A stretch of DNA of 64,000 bases, from the NCBI GenBank assembly GCA_964344215.1, contig CAYFMP010000002.1:62001-126000 (forward strand), in the 5' to 3' direction. Every line of letters begins with the position of its first letter. Position 1 is the stretch's first letter. Under the pieces are notes generated by a model. It did no database searches, was not told the origin of the DNA, and saw nothing but the letters and a program-made list of their open reading frames with translations. Shown piece after piece: positions 36,687 to 46,655 of this stretch. Made by a program: the position numbers and the translations under genes. The stretch is from CAYFMP01 sp964344215. GTDB taxonomy: Bacteria > Pseudomonadota > Alphaproteobacteria > Rhodospirillales > Casp-alpha2.

Positions 36687-39407
36687 TCAATCGACGTCGA
36701 TCTCTTTCAGTCTATAAATCAGTTCCAAGGCCTGGCGCGGTGTCAACTCGTCGGCATTGATCTCGTCCAGGGCGTCGGCAAGCCGCGAGCCTCCGGTCAC
36801 GCCCTCCGGCGGCGCGGTGTCGGCCAACGTTCGAAACAGCGGCAGGTCGTCGGCAAGCTCGGTTATAGCCGAGGATTGCTCCCCTTTTTCAAGGGTCTCC
36901 AATATCTGTTCCGCTCTCGTAACGACATCGGCTGGAAGCCCGGCCAACTTGCCGACGTGGATTCCGTAGGAACGGTCGGCCGCGCCTGGCGCGACCTCGT
37001 GCAGGAACACGACATCGCCTTTCCATTCCTTGACCCGCATGGTGTGGCAGCGCAGGGCGGGCAGGCGCGAGGTGAGCGCCGTCAGCTCGTGGTAGTGGGT
37101 GGCGAACAGGGTCCGGCAGCCGTTTCTTTCATGCAGGTGCTCGATCACCGCCCAGGCGATGGACAGCCCATCGAAGGTGGCGGTACCGCGGCCGATCTCG
37201 TCGAGGATTACCAGTGAGCGCGGGCCGGCCTGAACCAGGATGGTCGCCGTTTCGATCATCTCGACCATGAACGTCGAACGCCCGCGGGCCAGGTCGTCGG
37301 CGGCGCCGACCCGCGAGAACAGGCGGTCGACGACGCCGATGCGGGCGCTCTCGGCCGGCACGAAAGAGCCGGCCTGGGCCATGATAGCGATCAGCGCGTT
37401 CTGCCTCAAGAACGTGCTCTTGCCGGCCATATTGGGGCCGCTCAGGAGCCAGATCCGGCCTTCGCCTTCGGCCTCTTCCGGGTCGGCGGCGAGGCGGCAG
37501 TCGTTGACGACGAAAGCGTCGCCGTGAACCTCCTCCAGCATCGCCTCGACCACCGGGTGGCGGCCGCCGGCGATCTCGAACCGCGTCGAGTCGTCGACCG
37601 CCGGGCGCCGGTACCTGCGCTCCGCCGCCAGTTGGGCCAGGGCGGCTGCGACGTCGAGGGCGGCGAGGGCGGCAGCGCAGGCCGAGATTGCCTCGGCCCG
37701 GCCGGTCACCTCGCCGACCAGGTCTTCGAACAATTTAAGCTCAAGGGAAAGAGCTTGGTCGGCAGCGCGGGCGATACGCCCTTCCAGTTCGCTCAGTTCG
37801 ACACTCGAAAAACGCATGGCGTTGGCCATCGTCTGGCGATGGATGAACACGCTGTCGGGCTGCTGAACGAGGCCTTCGGCCTGTTTGGCCGGTACTTCGA
37901 CGAAAAAACCGAGCACGTTGTTGTGTTTGATCTTGAGGCCGGCAAGCCCGGTCGCCTCGGCGTAGCGGCGCTGCAATTCGGCGATCAGCCGACGGCTGTG
38001 GTCGCGCAGCGCAATCAGTTCGTCGAATTCCTCGGCATAGCCGGCGGCGATAAAGCCGCCGTCGCGGGCCTGCAGGGGCAGGGCGTCCGACAGCGCCCGC
38101 CCGAGGCGCTCGGCCAGTTCGAAATGCGGCCCGAGATCGCCGATCGCCATTGCGACGCCCGACGGCACACCGTCGGCCGCTTCCAGCACTCCCCGCAGCG
38201 CCTTGCTGGCGGCCAGGCCGTCACGGACCGCAGCCAGGTCGCGGGGGCCGCCCCTGCCGATGGTCAACCGCGACAGCGCTCGCTCCAGGTCCGGGCACTG
38301 TTTCAGGTGTTCGCGCGTCTCATCCCGCAGGCGCTCGTCGTCGTGGTAGTACTGCACCATGTCGAGTCGTTCGGCGATGGCGTCGACGGCGGTCAGCGGC
38401 TGCGCGACGCGGCCCGCCAACAGGCGGGCGCCGGCCCCGGTCAAGGTCCGATCGAGGATGGCGAGAAGGCTGCCGCGGGCGTGCCCGGACAGCGACTCGG
38501 TGAGTTCCAGGTTGCGGCGGGTGGCGGCGTCGATTTCCATGAATGCGTTGACGGCCAGTTGCTTCGGCGGCGCCAGGCGCGGCAGCCTGCCTTTCTGGGT
38601 CAGTTCCACATATTCGACCAGGGCGCCGGCCGCGGCCAGTTCGGCGCGGCTGAAATCGCCGTAGGCCTCCAGCGTCGCCACGCCGAACAACGCCTGCAGC
38701 CGGCGCCCGCCCGAGGTGCTGTCGAAGCGCGAAGCGGGAAGCGGCGTCAGCCGCTCCTTCCATTCGGCGAACACCTCGAACAGGTCGGGCCGCTGGCACA
38801 AGGCTTCCGAAACCAGCAACTCGCCGGCAGAGATCCGGGCCAGCGCCGCGTCCGTTGTCGCCGCATCGGACAACTGGGTCGAGAACTCGCCGGTCGAAAC
38901 GTCGATCCATGCCAACCCGATGGCGCCTTCGGCCTCGGCGACGGCAGCCAGAAAGTTGTGCCGACGGGCGTCGAGAAGGGCGTCGTCGGTCAGCGTTCCC
39001 GGCGTGATGACCCGCACCACCTCGCGGTTGACGACGGCCTTCGAGCCGCGCTTCCTGGCCTCGGCCGGATCTTCCGTCTGTTCGCAGATGGCGACCCTGA
39101 AGCCTTTCCGGATCAGCCGGTTGAGGTAGGTCTCGTGGCTGTGCACGGGGACCCCGCACATCGGGATGTCGTGGCCTTGGTGCTTGCCGCGCTTGGTCAG
39201 CGCGATGTCCAGCGCCGCCGCCGCGTTCTTGGCGTCGTCGAAGAACAGTTCATAGAAATCCCCCATCCGATAGAACAGTAGGCAGTCCGAATGTTCTTCC
39301 TTGATTGTCAGGTATTGCGCCATCATCGGCGTCACGGCCGGCTCATCGGCAGATTTCGGTGGTGCGGGCGCGGTGTCCGGTTTCTTGTTTGGGATCGGCT
39401 GAGACAC
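36687..39407 (-). CDS. mutS: DNA mismatch repair protein MutS
   Basis: A 906-residue mismatch-recognition ATPase. Domain I near residues 30-55 has the mismatch-reading GDFYELFFDDA. Connector and lever domains follow. The ATPase has Walker A GPNMAGKSTFLRQ, then DEIGRGTATFDGLSIAWA (Walker B/signature) and FATHYHELTAL. The C-terminal end LELIYRLKEIDVD is typical. It lies 220 bases upstream of glnD with no clear terminator between, and is divergent from the small membrane-associated gene at 39544. Confidence 0.97.
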   Translation of the reverse strand: MSQPIPNKKPDTAPAPPKSADEPAVTPMMAQYLTIKEEHSDCLLFYRMGDFYELFFDDAKNAAAALDIALTKRGKHQGHDIPMCGVPVHSHETYLNRLIRKGFRVAICEQTEDPAEARKRGSKAVVNREVVRVITPGTLTDDALLDARRHNFLAAVAEAEGAIGLAWIDVSTGEFSTQLSDAATTDAALARISAGELLVSEALCQRPDLFEVFAEWKERLTPLPASRFDSTSGGRRLQALFGVATLEAYGDFSRAELAAAGALVEYVELTQKGRLPRLAPPKQLAVNAFMEIDAATRRNLELTESLSGHARGSLLAILDRTLTGAGARLLAGRVAQPLTAVDAIAERLDMVQYYHDDERLRDETREHLKQCPDLERALSRLTIGRGGPRDLAAVRDGLAASKALRGVLEAADGVPSGVAMAIGDLGPHFELAERLGRALSDALPLQARDGGFIAAGYAEEFDELIALRDHSRRLIAELQRRYAEATGLAGLKIKHNNVLGFFVEVPAKQAEGLVQQPDSVFIHRQTMANAMRFSSVELSELEGRIARAADQALSLELKLFEDLVGEVTGRAEAISACAAALAALDVAAALAQLAAERRYRRPAVDDSTRFEIAGGRHPVVEAMLEEVHGDAFVVNDCRLAADPEEAEGEGRIWLLSGPNMAGKSTFLRQNALIAIMAQAGSFVPAESARIGVVDRLFSRVGAADDLARGRSTFMVEMIETATILVQAGPRSLVILDEIGRGTATFDGLSIAWAVIEHLHERNGCRTLFATHYHELTALTSRLPALRCHTMRVKEWKGDVVFLHEVAPGAADRSYGIHVGKLAGLPADVVTRAEQILETLEKGEQSSAITELADDLPLFRTLADTAPPEGVTGGSRLADALDEINADELTPRQALELIYRLKEIDVD

Positions 39408-39543
39408 GGCGGCGGCCCGGGTTCGAGTGAAGACCGCCGAACCATATCACAGCAACGCGCCGGCGCGCTATCGATGACGCTTTAAATTGCCGGTTCTCTT
39501 CGGCACAATGAAATTCGACGATTGTTGATAACTGGGGATCAGC

Positions 39544-40053
39544 ATGGACAACGGGATCCTTGCCGAGGCGTCCATATGTGAGGTGGTCGGCATCCTCTCG
39601 ACACGGGAGGACTTCGAGGCGGCGGTCGCCGCCTTAAACGAGGCGGGGTTCGAGCGCGCCGATCTGAGCGTCTTGAGCTCCCACGAATCGATCGACGTCG
39701 CCGGCCGGCCGGGCAAGCCGTGGCGCGATGCACTGATAGCGCTGGTCGGCGAGCTCAAGTACGAAGGTCCGCTGGTCGCATCCGGCCTCATCCTGCTGGC
39801 CGGCGGGCCGACGGCAGCCAGCATCGCCGCCATCATCGGCGCCGCCGTCAGCGGCGTCGCCCTCAAGGAAGTGCTCGACGAAGTGACGTCGGCGCCGGAC
39901 ACCGAGGACTTCGCCCGATCGCTGGAAGCCGGCAGCGTCATTCTCTGGGTCCGGGTCGACGGCGACGAAAGGGAAGGCACCGCCACCCGTATTCTCAAGG
40001 GTCACGGCGGGCGCAACGTTCATGTCCATCGGCGTTCGCCGGCGGACGCCTGA
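39544..40053 (+). CDS. Hypothetical protein with a glycine/alanine-rich hydrophobic segment
   Basis: A 169-residue protein. The first half, EVVGILSTREDFEAAVAALNEAGFERADLSVLS, shown here in pieces, resembles the beta-alpha-beta fold of general stress protein 17M-type domains. A hydrophobic Gly/Ala-rich stretch at about 76-102 (SGLILLAGGPTAASIAAIIG) looks like a glycine-zipper membrane hairpin. The C-terminal VILWVRVDGDEREGTATRIL resembles similar proteins in other alphaproteobacteria. The function is unknown. It lies 21 bases upstream of maeB and may be co-transcribed with it. Confidence 0.75.
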   Translation: MDNGILAEASICEVVGILSTREDFEAAVAALNEAGFERADLSVLSSHESIDVAGRPGKPWRDALIALVGELKYEGPLVASGLILLAGGPTAASIAAIIGAAVSGVALKEVLDEVTSAPDTEDFARSLEAGSVILWVRVDGDEREGTATRILKGHGGRNVHVHRRSPADA

Positions 40054-40074
40054 GCTCTGGGAGGCAGAGCCCCA

Positions 40075-42347
40075 ATGGATGACGACGCCAATAGGCTGCT
40101 CGGACAGGAAGCGCTCCGCATGCACGCCAGCGGCCGCCCCGGCAAGCTCGAAATTCACGCCACAAAACCGCTGACCACCCAACGCGACCTGACCCTGGCC
40201 TACTCTCCGGGCGTCGCCGCGCCTTGCCTCGAGATCAACCGCGATCCCAGCCTGGCATACGAATACACGGCGATGGGCAACATCGTCGCCGTCATTTCGA
40301 ACGGCACCGCCGTTCTCGGGCTGGGCGACATCGGGGCGCTGGCGGCAAAGCCGGTGATGGAGGGCAAGTCGGTCCTGTTCAAGCGTTTCGCAGACATCGA
40401 CGGCTTCAACGTCGAGGTTCACACCGACGACGTCGACGAGTTCGTCAATTGCGTGCGGTTCATCGGCAACAGCTTCGGCGGTATCAACCTGGAAGACATC
40501 AAGGCGCCGGAATGCTTCATCATCGAGGAGAGGCTGCGCGAGATCCTCGACGTGCCGGTGTTTCACGACGACCAGCACGGCACCGCCATCATCACGGCGG
40601 CCGGCCTGATCAACGCGCTCGAGCTGACCGGGCGGGCCATCCAAAAGACCAAGATGGTAGTCAACGGCGCCGGCGCTTCGGCGATCGCCTGCGTCGAGTT
40701 GTTCAAGCGCATGGGCCTGCCCGCCAAGAACCTGATCATGTGCGATTCGAAGGGCGTCATCTATCAGGGCCGCTCCGAGGGCATGAACCAGTGGAAATCG
40801 GCCCACGCCGCCAAGACCAAGCACCGGACCCTGGCCGAGGCCATGGTCGGCGCCGATTGCTTTATCGGATTGTCGGTCAAGGATGCGGTCAGCCAGGACA
40901 TGGTCAGGTCGATGGCCGACAATCCGCTGATCTTCGCCATGGCCAACCCGGACCCGGAGATCACGCCGGAGGACATCAAGGCCGTCCGCGAAGACGCCAT
41001 TATCGCCACCGGCCGCTCGGACTATCCGAACCAGATCAACAACGTGCTCGGTTTTCCCTACATCTTCCGCGGCGCGCTCGACGTCCGGGCCAGCACCATC
41101 AACGACGCCATGAAGATCGCTGCCGCCAACGCCCTTGCCGACCTTGCCCGCGAGGACGTGCCCGACGAGGTCGATGCGGCCTATNNNNNNNNNNTGCTGG
41201 AACGCATCTGCGCTACGGCACCGAATACCTGATCCCGGCGCCATTCGACCCGCGACTGATAACGGCGGTGCCGAAGGCGGTCGCCCAGGCCGCCATGGAT
41301 TCGGGCGTCGCCCGCAACCCGATCATCGACATGGGCCGCTACGAAGCGGAGCTCTCGGCTCGCCTCAATCCGACTGCCGGCAGTCTGCAGGCCATCTTCG
41401 AACAGGTCCGCGCCCACCCACGCCGCATCGTCTTCGCGGAAGGCGAGGAGGAAAAGAGCATTCGGGCCGCTTACGGCTTCTACAACTCGGGTTACGGAAC
41501 CCCGGTTCTGATCGGCCGCGAGGAGCGGGTCAAGGAGGCCATCGAGACGCTTGGACTGGGGCCGGCCGACGGCATCGAGATCACCAACGCCAAACTCAGT
41601 CCGTCGACCGCCGACTACGCGGCGTTCCTATACGAGCGCCTGCAACGCAAGGGCTACCTGCATCGCGACTGCGAACGCATGGTCAAACGCGACCGCAACG
41701 TGTTCGGCTCCTGCATGGTGGCGGCCGGCGACGGCGACGCCCTGCTCACCGGCCTGACCCGGAACTATCATGTGGCGCTGGCTCAGATCACACGGGTTCT
41801 CGACCCGGCGCCGGACGCTCTGGTGTTCGGCCTTTCCATGGTGTTGAGCCGCGACCGCACCCTGTTCATGGCCGACACCGCGGTTCACGAATTGCCGTCG
41901 CCTATCGAACTTGCCGACATCGCCCAACAGGCCGCGACAGTGGCCCGCGAAATGGGTCACGAGCCCCGTGTCGCTTTGGTTTCGTTCGCCAATTTCGGCC
42001 AGCCGACACTGTCGCGGGCGTCGACCGTCCGTCAGGGCGTCGAGGAACTGGACCGGCGCCAGGTCGGGTTCGAATACGACGGCGAGATGGGGGTCGACGT
42101 GGCAATCAACCCGGAACTGGCGGCCAACTATCCGTTCTGTCGACTGACCGGCCCGGCCAACGTCCTCGTCATGCCGGGGCTGCACAGCGCCGAAATTTCC
42201 TCCAAGCTGCTCCACGAGATGGGCGGCAGCGCTGTGCTCGGGCCGCTGCTGATGGGGCTCTCGAAGCCGGCCCAGATCGTGCCCATGGGAGCGACCGTCT
42301 CGGACATGGTCAATATGGCGGCGCTGGCCGCGCATGCCGCCAAGTAG
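40075..42347 (+). CDS. maeB: NADP-dependent malic enzyme with phosphotransacetylase-like domain (one assembly gap)
   Basis: An enzyme of about 755 residues that decarboxylates malate to pyruvate with NADP. The malic domain (about 1-430) has AYSPGVAAPCLEI, TAVLGLGDIGALAAKPVMEGK, FHDDQHGTAI and the NADP-binding MVVNGAGASAIACVELF. The C-terminal part (about 430-755) is a phosphotransacetylase-like regulatory domain, with HPRRIVFAEGEEEK and VLVMPGLHSAEISSKLL. Ten Ns at 41185-41194 shift the frame; removing them and one shared T restores AAYAGTHLRYG. ATG 40075 has GGGAGG nine bases upstream. Divergence from mutS is a common alphaproteobacterial arrangement. Confidence 0.94.
41185..41194. other. 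Assembly gap inside maeB, probably of zero length
   Basis: Ten Ns. The left side ends GCG-GCC-TAT and the right side begins T-GCT-GGA-ACG. Removing the Ns and one shared T gives A-A-Y-A-G-T, as expected for MaeB, so the apparent frameshift is not real. Confidence 0.7.
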
Positions 42348-42359
42348 GACGCGGGCGCC

Positions 42360-42875
42360 TCAGAGAACCTTTTGCATGGCCGCCCTGTGGGCGTCGAGCG
42401 AGGCTTGTCCGAAGCAGCAGAAAACGACTCTGTCGAGACGCTCTTCGTCGGCCAGGAACGCCGCCACCGTGGCGACGGCGATTTCGGCGGCGCGGTCGAC
42501 CGGAAATCCGTAGACGCCGGTGCTGATGGCCGGAAAGGCGATGGACCTGAGGTTGTTGCCGACGGCGAGGCCGAGCGAGCGCTTGTAGCAGCTTTCCAGC
42601 AGCACCTCTTCGCCTTCGCCGCCGCCCCGCCAGACGGGGCCGACCGTGTGGATGACGTGGCGGGCCTTGAGGTCGTATCCGCCGGTAATGCGGGCTTCGC
42701 CGGTCGGGCATCCGCCGAGCTTGCGGCATTCCTCCAGAAGCCCGGGCCCGGCGGCACGGTGGATGGCGCCGTCGACGCCGCCGCCTCCGAGCAACGATTC
42801 GTTGGCGGCGTTGACGATGGCGTCGACATCGAGGCGGGTGATGTCGTCCTCGACGACGATCATTCGATCGGGCAC
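42360..42875 (-). CDS. Macrodomain ADP-ribose hydrolase (O-acetyl-ADP-ribose deacetylase type)
   Basis: A 171-residue protein consisting of one macrodomain. The ligand-binding loops are DAIVNAANESLLGGGGVDGAIH (in two parts: VNAANESLLGGGGVDGAIH) and ISTGVYGFPVDRAAEIA. Such enzymes remove the acetyl group of O-acetyl-ADP-ribose or mono-ADP-ribose from proteins. It is the last gene of the adenosine kinase-GT9-ampG run, three bases after ampG. The start MPDRMIVVEDDI has another ATG four codons in. Confidence 0.93.
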   Translation of the reverse strand: MPDRMIVVEDDITRLDVDAIVNAANESLLGGGGVDGAIHRAAGPGLLEECRKLGGCPTGEARITGGYDLKARHVIHTVGPVWRGGGEGEEVLLESCYKRSLGLAVGNNLRSIAFPAISTGVYGFPVDRAAEIAVATVAAFLADEERLDRVVFCCFGQASLDAHRAAMQKVL

Positions 42876-42878
42876 GGT

Positions 42879-44228
42879 TCAATCTCCCACCTGTTCAGCC
42901 GGCACCGGCTCCCTTGGAGGATAACGCCGCATCATCCAGGCCAGCAACACCAAGCCGGGCACCGCCGCCACCGTCGTCACTACGAAGAACGTCACCCAGT
43001 CGACGCGATCGGCCAGCCAGCCGGCCCCTGAGGACATCACCGTCCGCGAGAACGCCATCAGGGAGGTGAGCAACGCATACTGGGTCGCCGTGTAGGCGAC
43101 GTTGCAGAGACTCGACAGATAGGCGACGAAGGCCGTCGTTCCCATACCGGTGGTGACGTTCTCGACGGCGATGGTCAGGGTCAGCATCCACAAATCAGCG
43201 CCGATCCAGGCCTGGACGACGAAGATCAAGTTGGAAAGCGCCATCAAAACTCCACAGATCATCAGTCCGGCCATGATGCCGACACGGGCCAGCAGCACGC
43301 CGCCTAAGAGCCCGCCGGCGATGATCGCGTTGACCCCGAAGATCTTGGCGATCTCTGCGATCTCGGTCTTGGAAAAACCAATCTCCAGGAAGAACGGGAT
43401 CTTCATGACCGCGAGTACAGCGTCGCCGAACTTGTAGAGCAGGATGAACAGCAGAACCGCGATCCAGCCGCGGCGGGTCATGAACTCCTGAAACGGGCAG
43501 ATGACGGCGCTGTAGACCCAGGCCGCGGCGCGCACGAAGGCCGGCGGCAACTGGCGGCTTTCGGCGACGAAGGCCTCGGCCCGGTGTTCCAGCTCCAAGG
43601 CTTCGCCGCTGATCGGTTTCGTCGGTTCCGGGTTGAGCAGGATGGCGACGATGCCGACGCCGACCATGCTCGCCATCATCGCAAACACGATCTCCCAGGC
43701 CAGCATGTCGGCCAGGATCAATCCGGCCGCCGCCGATCCGACCTGACCAACCCGCCAGCCGAATACCGCAGTGGCGGCGCCGGCGGCCAGTTGGTGCTCC
43801 TCGAGGATCTCGATCCGATAGGCGTCGATGACGATGTCCTGGCTGGCCGAGGCGAAGGCGACGGCCAGGGCGAAAACGGCGATCCGCCAAAGATCGGCGG
43901 CCGGGTCGCCGATGCCGAGGCCAAAGATCGCGGCCAGCAGGACCAACTGGGTGATCAGCACCCAACCACGGCGGCGACCGAAGGCGCGGGTCAGGACCGG
44001 CAACGAGATGTGGTCCATCAGCGGCGCCCACAGGAACTTGAGCGAATAGGGCAGGCTGACCAGGGCGAACAACCCGATCGCCGTCTTCGAAGCGCCGGAT
44101 TCACTCAACCACGCGGTCAGCGGCTCGGCCAGCACGCCGAACGGCAGGCCGCTCGAGAAACCGAGGAACAGGAGCGCCAGCACGCGGCGGTCGCTGTAGA
44201 CCCGAACCGATTCGCCCCAGCTTCTCAT
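42879..44228 (-). CDS. ampG: AmpG-like muropeptide permease (MFS)
   Basis: A 449-residue inner-membrane transporter with about 12-14 membrane segments. AmpG signatures: FLGFSSGLPFGVLAEPLTAWL near the N-terminus, LKFLWAPLMDH, ASQDIVIDAYRIEIL, and AYLSSLCNVAYTATQYALLTS. It imports anhydro-muropeptides for cell-wall recycling. It is flanked by a glycosyltransferase and a macrodomain gene in tight spacing (7 and 3 bases), so probably one operon. No ampC/ampR pair is present in the window. Confidence 0.92.
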   Translation of the reverse strand: MRSWGESVRVYSDRRVLALLFLGFSSGLPFGVLAEPLTAWLSESGASKTAIGLFALVSLPYSLKFLWAPLMDHISLPVLTRAFGRRRGWVLITQLVLLAAIFGLGIGDPAADLWRIAVFALAVAFASASQDIVIDAYRIEILEEHQLAAGAATAVFGWRVGQVGSAAAGLILADMLAWEIVFAMMASMVGVGIVAILLNPEPTKPISGEALELEHRAEAFVAESRQLPPAFVRAAAWVYSAVICPFQEFMTRRGWIAVLLFILLYKFGDAVLAVMKIPFFLEIGFSKTEIAEIAKIFGVNAIIAGGLLGGVLLARVGIMAGLMICGVLMALSNLIFVVQAWIGADLWMLTLTIAVENVTTGMGTTAFVAYLSSLCNVAYTATQYALLTSLMAFSRTVMSSGAGWLADRVDWVTFFVVTTVAAVPGLVLLAWMMRRYPPREPVPAEQVGD

Positions 44229-44235
44229 CGGTGCA

Positions 44236-45465
44236 TCATCCTTCAGCCGTCGTACCGGACAGAAGTTCGGTGCAGGCGGCCTTGACGTCGTCCTCGGTAA
44301 TTTCGGCGACGCAGGGAAACGACTGGCTCTTGTCGGTACGCAGGTGGCACCGCCAGAAGCAGTGATAACACTCCATCGCCCGGTAGGCGAACCGGGCGTG
44401 GGCAGGGCTCAGCTCCGGCGGATAGGGGACGAAACACCCGAAATGCCCGCCGCCGACGATGACCGCGGTCGGTGTCCCCAATCCGATGCTCAAATGGGCC
44501 GGGCCGGTGTCGTTGGTGACTACGAGGGCGGCGTGCGCAAGGACGTCGAGAAGCTGTTTCAGATCGGTCTTGCCGATGAGGTCGATGAAACCCTGTTTTT
44601 GGGAGGTACCGGCAAAGGCGTTTTTCCGGTTCTCCTCCTGCTCGTTGCCGACCACGCATACCCGATAGCCCTGGCCCAGAAACCACTTGGCGAGGCCGGC
44701 ATAGCGGTCGATCGGCCAGCGCCGACCGGGCTCGTTGCTGCCGGGGTTGAGAACGACGTACGGGCTGCCCTCCGCGATCGGCGGCGGCGAAGCAGGCCAG
44801 CGCAGATCGGGTGCGACGGGCTCGATGTCGGTGCCGGCGACGGCCGAAAGAAAACGGTAGTGACGGACGGTTTCGTGTGTCGAATAGGGGCCTGTATCGA
44901 CGACGACGTCGACCTGGCTCAGGTAGTAGGCGAACTCGGGCCGGGTCCGTTCGCTGATGTAGGGCAGCGAGACGATCGAACGCGGCGCCCGGCATACCCA
45001 AGTCAAGCTGTCGGCCATCAAGGCGCGCCGGAAATACGAATCGTTGACGACGATCGCCGGCGCCATCGCCCGCACCCGCAGGTTGACCTGCAACCGATAG
45101 AGGGGCCGGCGCGCATAAGCGTGCTCGTTGATGGTTTCGACCCGGTAGCCCTCGAACAGGGCGGGTGCCAGCGGCGCCCAGCTCTCGCAGCCGAGTACGG
45201 TGATCTCCGAGGCGGCGACGCCGAAAGCCTCGGCGTAGCGATCGAGAGCGCCGCGAAACAGCACCATGTCGCCGATGCCGTCCATGCGCACCACGAGCAG
45301 GCCGTGGTGCGGACCGAGAACGGGCCAATGGTAGGCGATCAGGTCGAACAGCCGAAACAACCACCAGCGCCGCCGCATGCCGGCCGGCAGCAAGCGCCAG
45401 AAGCGACTCGTTTCGAACCGCGGCGGCGGCGGCGGTGTGCGCGCTGTGGGGTTCGAGCGAGCCAT
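44236..45465 (-). CDS. Glycosyltransferase family 9 (heptosyltransferase-like)
   Basis: A 409-residue GT-B fold enzyme. The acceptor domain starts with LLVVRMDGIGDMVLFRGAL. The donor-binding half has VVLNPGSNEPGRRWPIDRYAGLAKWF, split here as VVLNPGSNEPGRRWP and DRYAGLAKWF, then VVTNDTGPAHLSIGLGTPTAVI. This is the ADP-heptose:LPS heptosyltransferase pattern. The exact sugar and acceptor are unknown, and no other LPS-core gene is adjacent. It lies 12 bases after the adenosine kinase gene. Confidence 0.85.
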   Translation of the reverse strand: MARSNPTARTPPPPPRFETSRFWRLLPAGMRRRWWLFRLFDLIAYHWPVLGPHHGLLVVRMDGIGDMVLFRGALDRYAEAFGVAASEITVLGCESWAPLAPALFEGYRVETINEHAYARRPLYRLQVNLRVRAMAPAIVVNDSYFRRALMADSLTWVCRAPRSIVSLPYISERTRPEFAYYLSQVDVVVDTGPYSTHETVRHYRFLSAVAGTDIEPVAPDLRWPASPPPIAEGSPYVVLNPGSNEPGRRWPIDRYAGLAKWFLGQGYRVCVVGNEQEENRKNAFAGTSQKQGFIDLIGKTDLKQLLDVLAHAALVVTNDTGPAHLSIGLGTPTAVIVGGGHFGCFVPYPPELSPAHARFAYRAMECYHCFWRCHLRTDKSQSFPCVAEITEDDVKAACTELLSGTTAEG

Positions 45466-45477
45466 GGCGGGGAGAGC

Positions 45478-46470
45478 CTAGTTCAGCCTCTTTTCGACCA
45501 ATTCCTTCAAGGAAACGTCCGGCCGCGCACCCATGTGCGAAATCACCTCGGCCGCCGCGATGCCGCCGATACGGGCCGCCGCGGCGAGGTCGCGTCCTTG
45601 GGTCAGCCCGAACAGAAACCCTGCCGCATAGGCATCCCCGGCGCCGGTCGTATCGACGACGCGGTCCAGCGGCTCGGCGTCGACGACGTGAACCTCGTCG
45701 CCGGATACGATCACCGAACCCTTTTCGCTGCGGGTCAAGGCGGCGACACGGCAATGGGCGCGGACCTGCTGGAGCGCGTCGTCGAAGGCGTCGACCCGAT
45801 AGAGCGAAAGGATTTCGTCCTCGTTGGCAAACAGGATGTCGACGTGGTGTTCGGCCAGTTCCAGGAAGTCGTCGCGGTGGCGTTCGACGCAGAACGGATC
45901 GGACAGGCTCAAGGACACTTCGCGCCCGGCCGCATGGGCAATATCGGAGGCCTTGACGAAGGCCTGCTTGGCCGCCGGCTTGTCCCAAAGGTAGCCTTCC
46001 AGGTAGGTGATTTCGGCGGCGGCGATGGCCGCCTCGTCGATGTCGCCGGGACCGAGCTCGACGCAGACGCCGAGGAAGGTCTGCATGGTGCGTTCGGCAT
46101 CCGGCGTCACCAGTATCATCGACGTCGCCGTCGGCTGTCCGTCGGCCGCCGGGGCGGTCTCGAAGTCGACGCCGAGAGCGGTGATATCGTGGCGAAACAC
46201 ATTGCCGAGTTGATCGGCGCCGACCTTGCCGACAAAGGCCCCGCGCCCGCCGAGCGATGCGAGCCCGGCAATGGTGTTGGCCGCCGAGCCGCCCGAACAC
46301 TCGATGGCAGGGCCGATTTTGTCGTAGAGGTTCTTCGCCCGCTCGGCGTCGATCAAGGTCATCGCGCCCTTGGCGAGCCCTTCGGCCAGCAACAACTCGT
46401 CGTCGGCGTGGACCATAACGTCGACGATGGCGTTGCCGACGCCGATCACGTCATACCGTGTTGCCGTCAT
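45478..46470 (-). CDS. Adenosine kinase (PfkB family sugar kinase)
   Basis: A 330-residue kinase of the ribokinase/PfkB fold. Signatures: DVIGVGNAIVDVMVHADD at the start, ECSGGSAANTIAGLASLGG (substrate binding), and VDTTGAGDAYAAGFLFGL, holding the catalytic Asp and anion hole. Family comparison favours adenosine, but guanosine/ribose or cytidine specificity cannot be excluded. First gene of the run adenosine kinase-GT9-ampG-macrodomain; a promoter lies 49 bases upstream. Confidence 0.88.
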   Translation of the reverse strand: MTATRYDVIGVGNAIVDVMVHADDELLLAEGLAKGAMTLIDAERAKNLYDKIGPAIECSGGSAANTIAGLASLGGRGAFVGKVGADQLGNVFRHDITALGVDFETAPAADGQPTATSMILVTPDAERTMQTFLGVCVELGPGDIDEAAIAAAEITYLEGYLWDKPAAKQAFVKASDIAHAAGREVSLSLSDPFCVERHRDDFLELAEHHVDILFANEDEILSLYRVDAFDDALQQVRAHCRVAALTRSEKGSVIVSGDEVHVVDAEPLDRVVDTTGAGDAYAAGFLFGLTQGRDLAAAARIGGIAAAEVISHMGARPDVSLKELVEKRLN

Positions 46471-46518
46471 CGGATGCTCCGTTTCCCTGTGATCGCGTGG
46501 CTCGCTCGGCCTCGGTGC

Positions 46519-46546
46519 AGTATAGCCGGCGAGTCATGCCTCACAA
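46519..46546 (-). promoter_or_regulatory. Putative promoter of the adenosine kinase operon
   Basis: Minus strand: TTGTGA (46541-46546), 16-base spacer, TATACT (46519-46524, five of six bases). The predicted start is about 41 bases before the ATG. It lies in the gap between divergent genes. Confidence 0.4.
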
Positions 46547-46655
46547 CCGTTGCAGCACTTCTTCCCGACACCGGGAAATGGCTTTGATCGAGCCGGTCCG
46601 CTTGATTAGAGTACACCCCACCCAACCACTTGGACTCCCGGTTTGCGAATTCACC

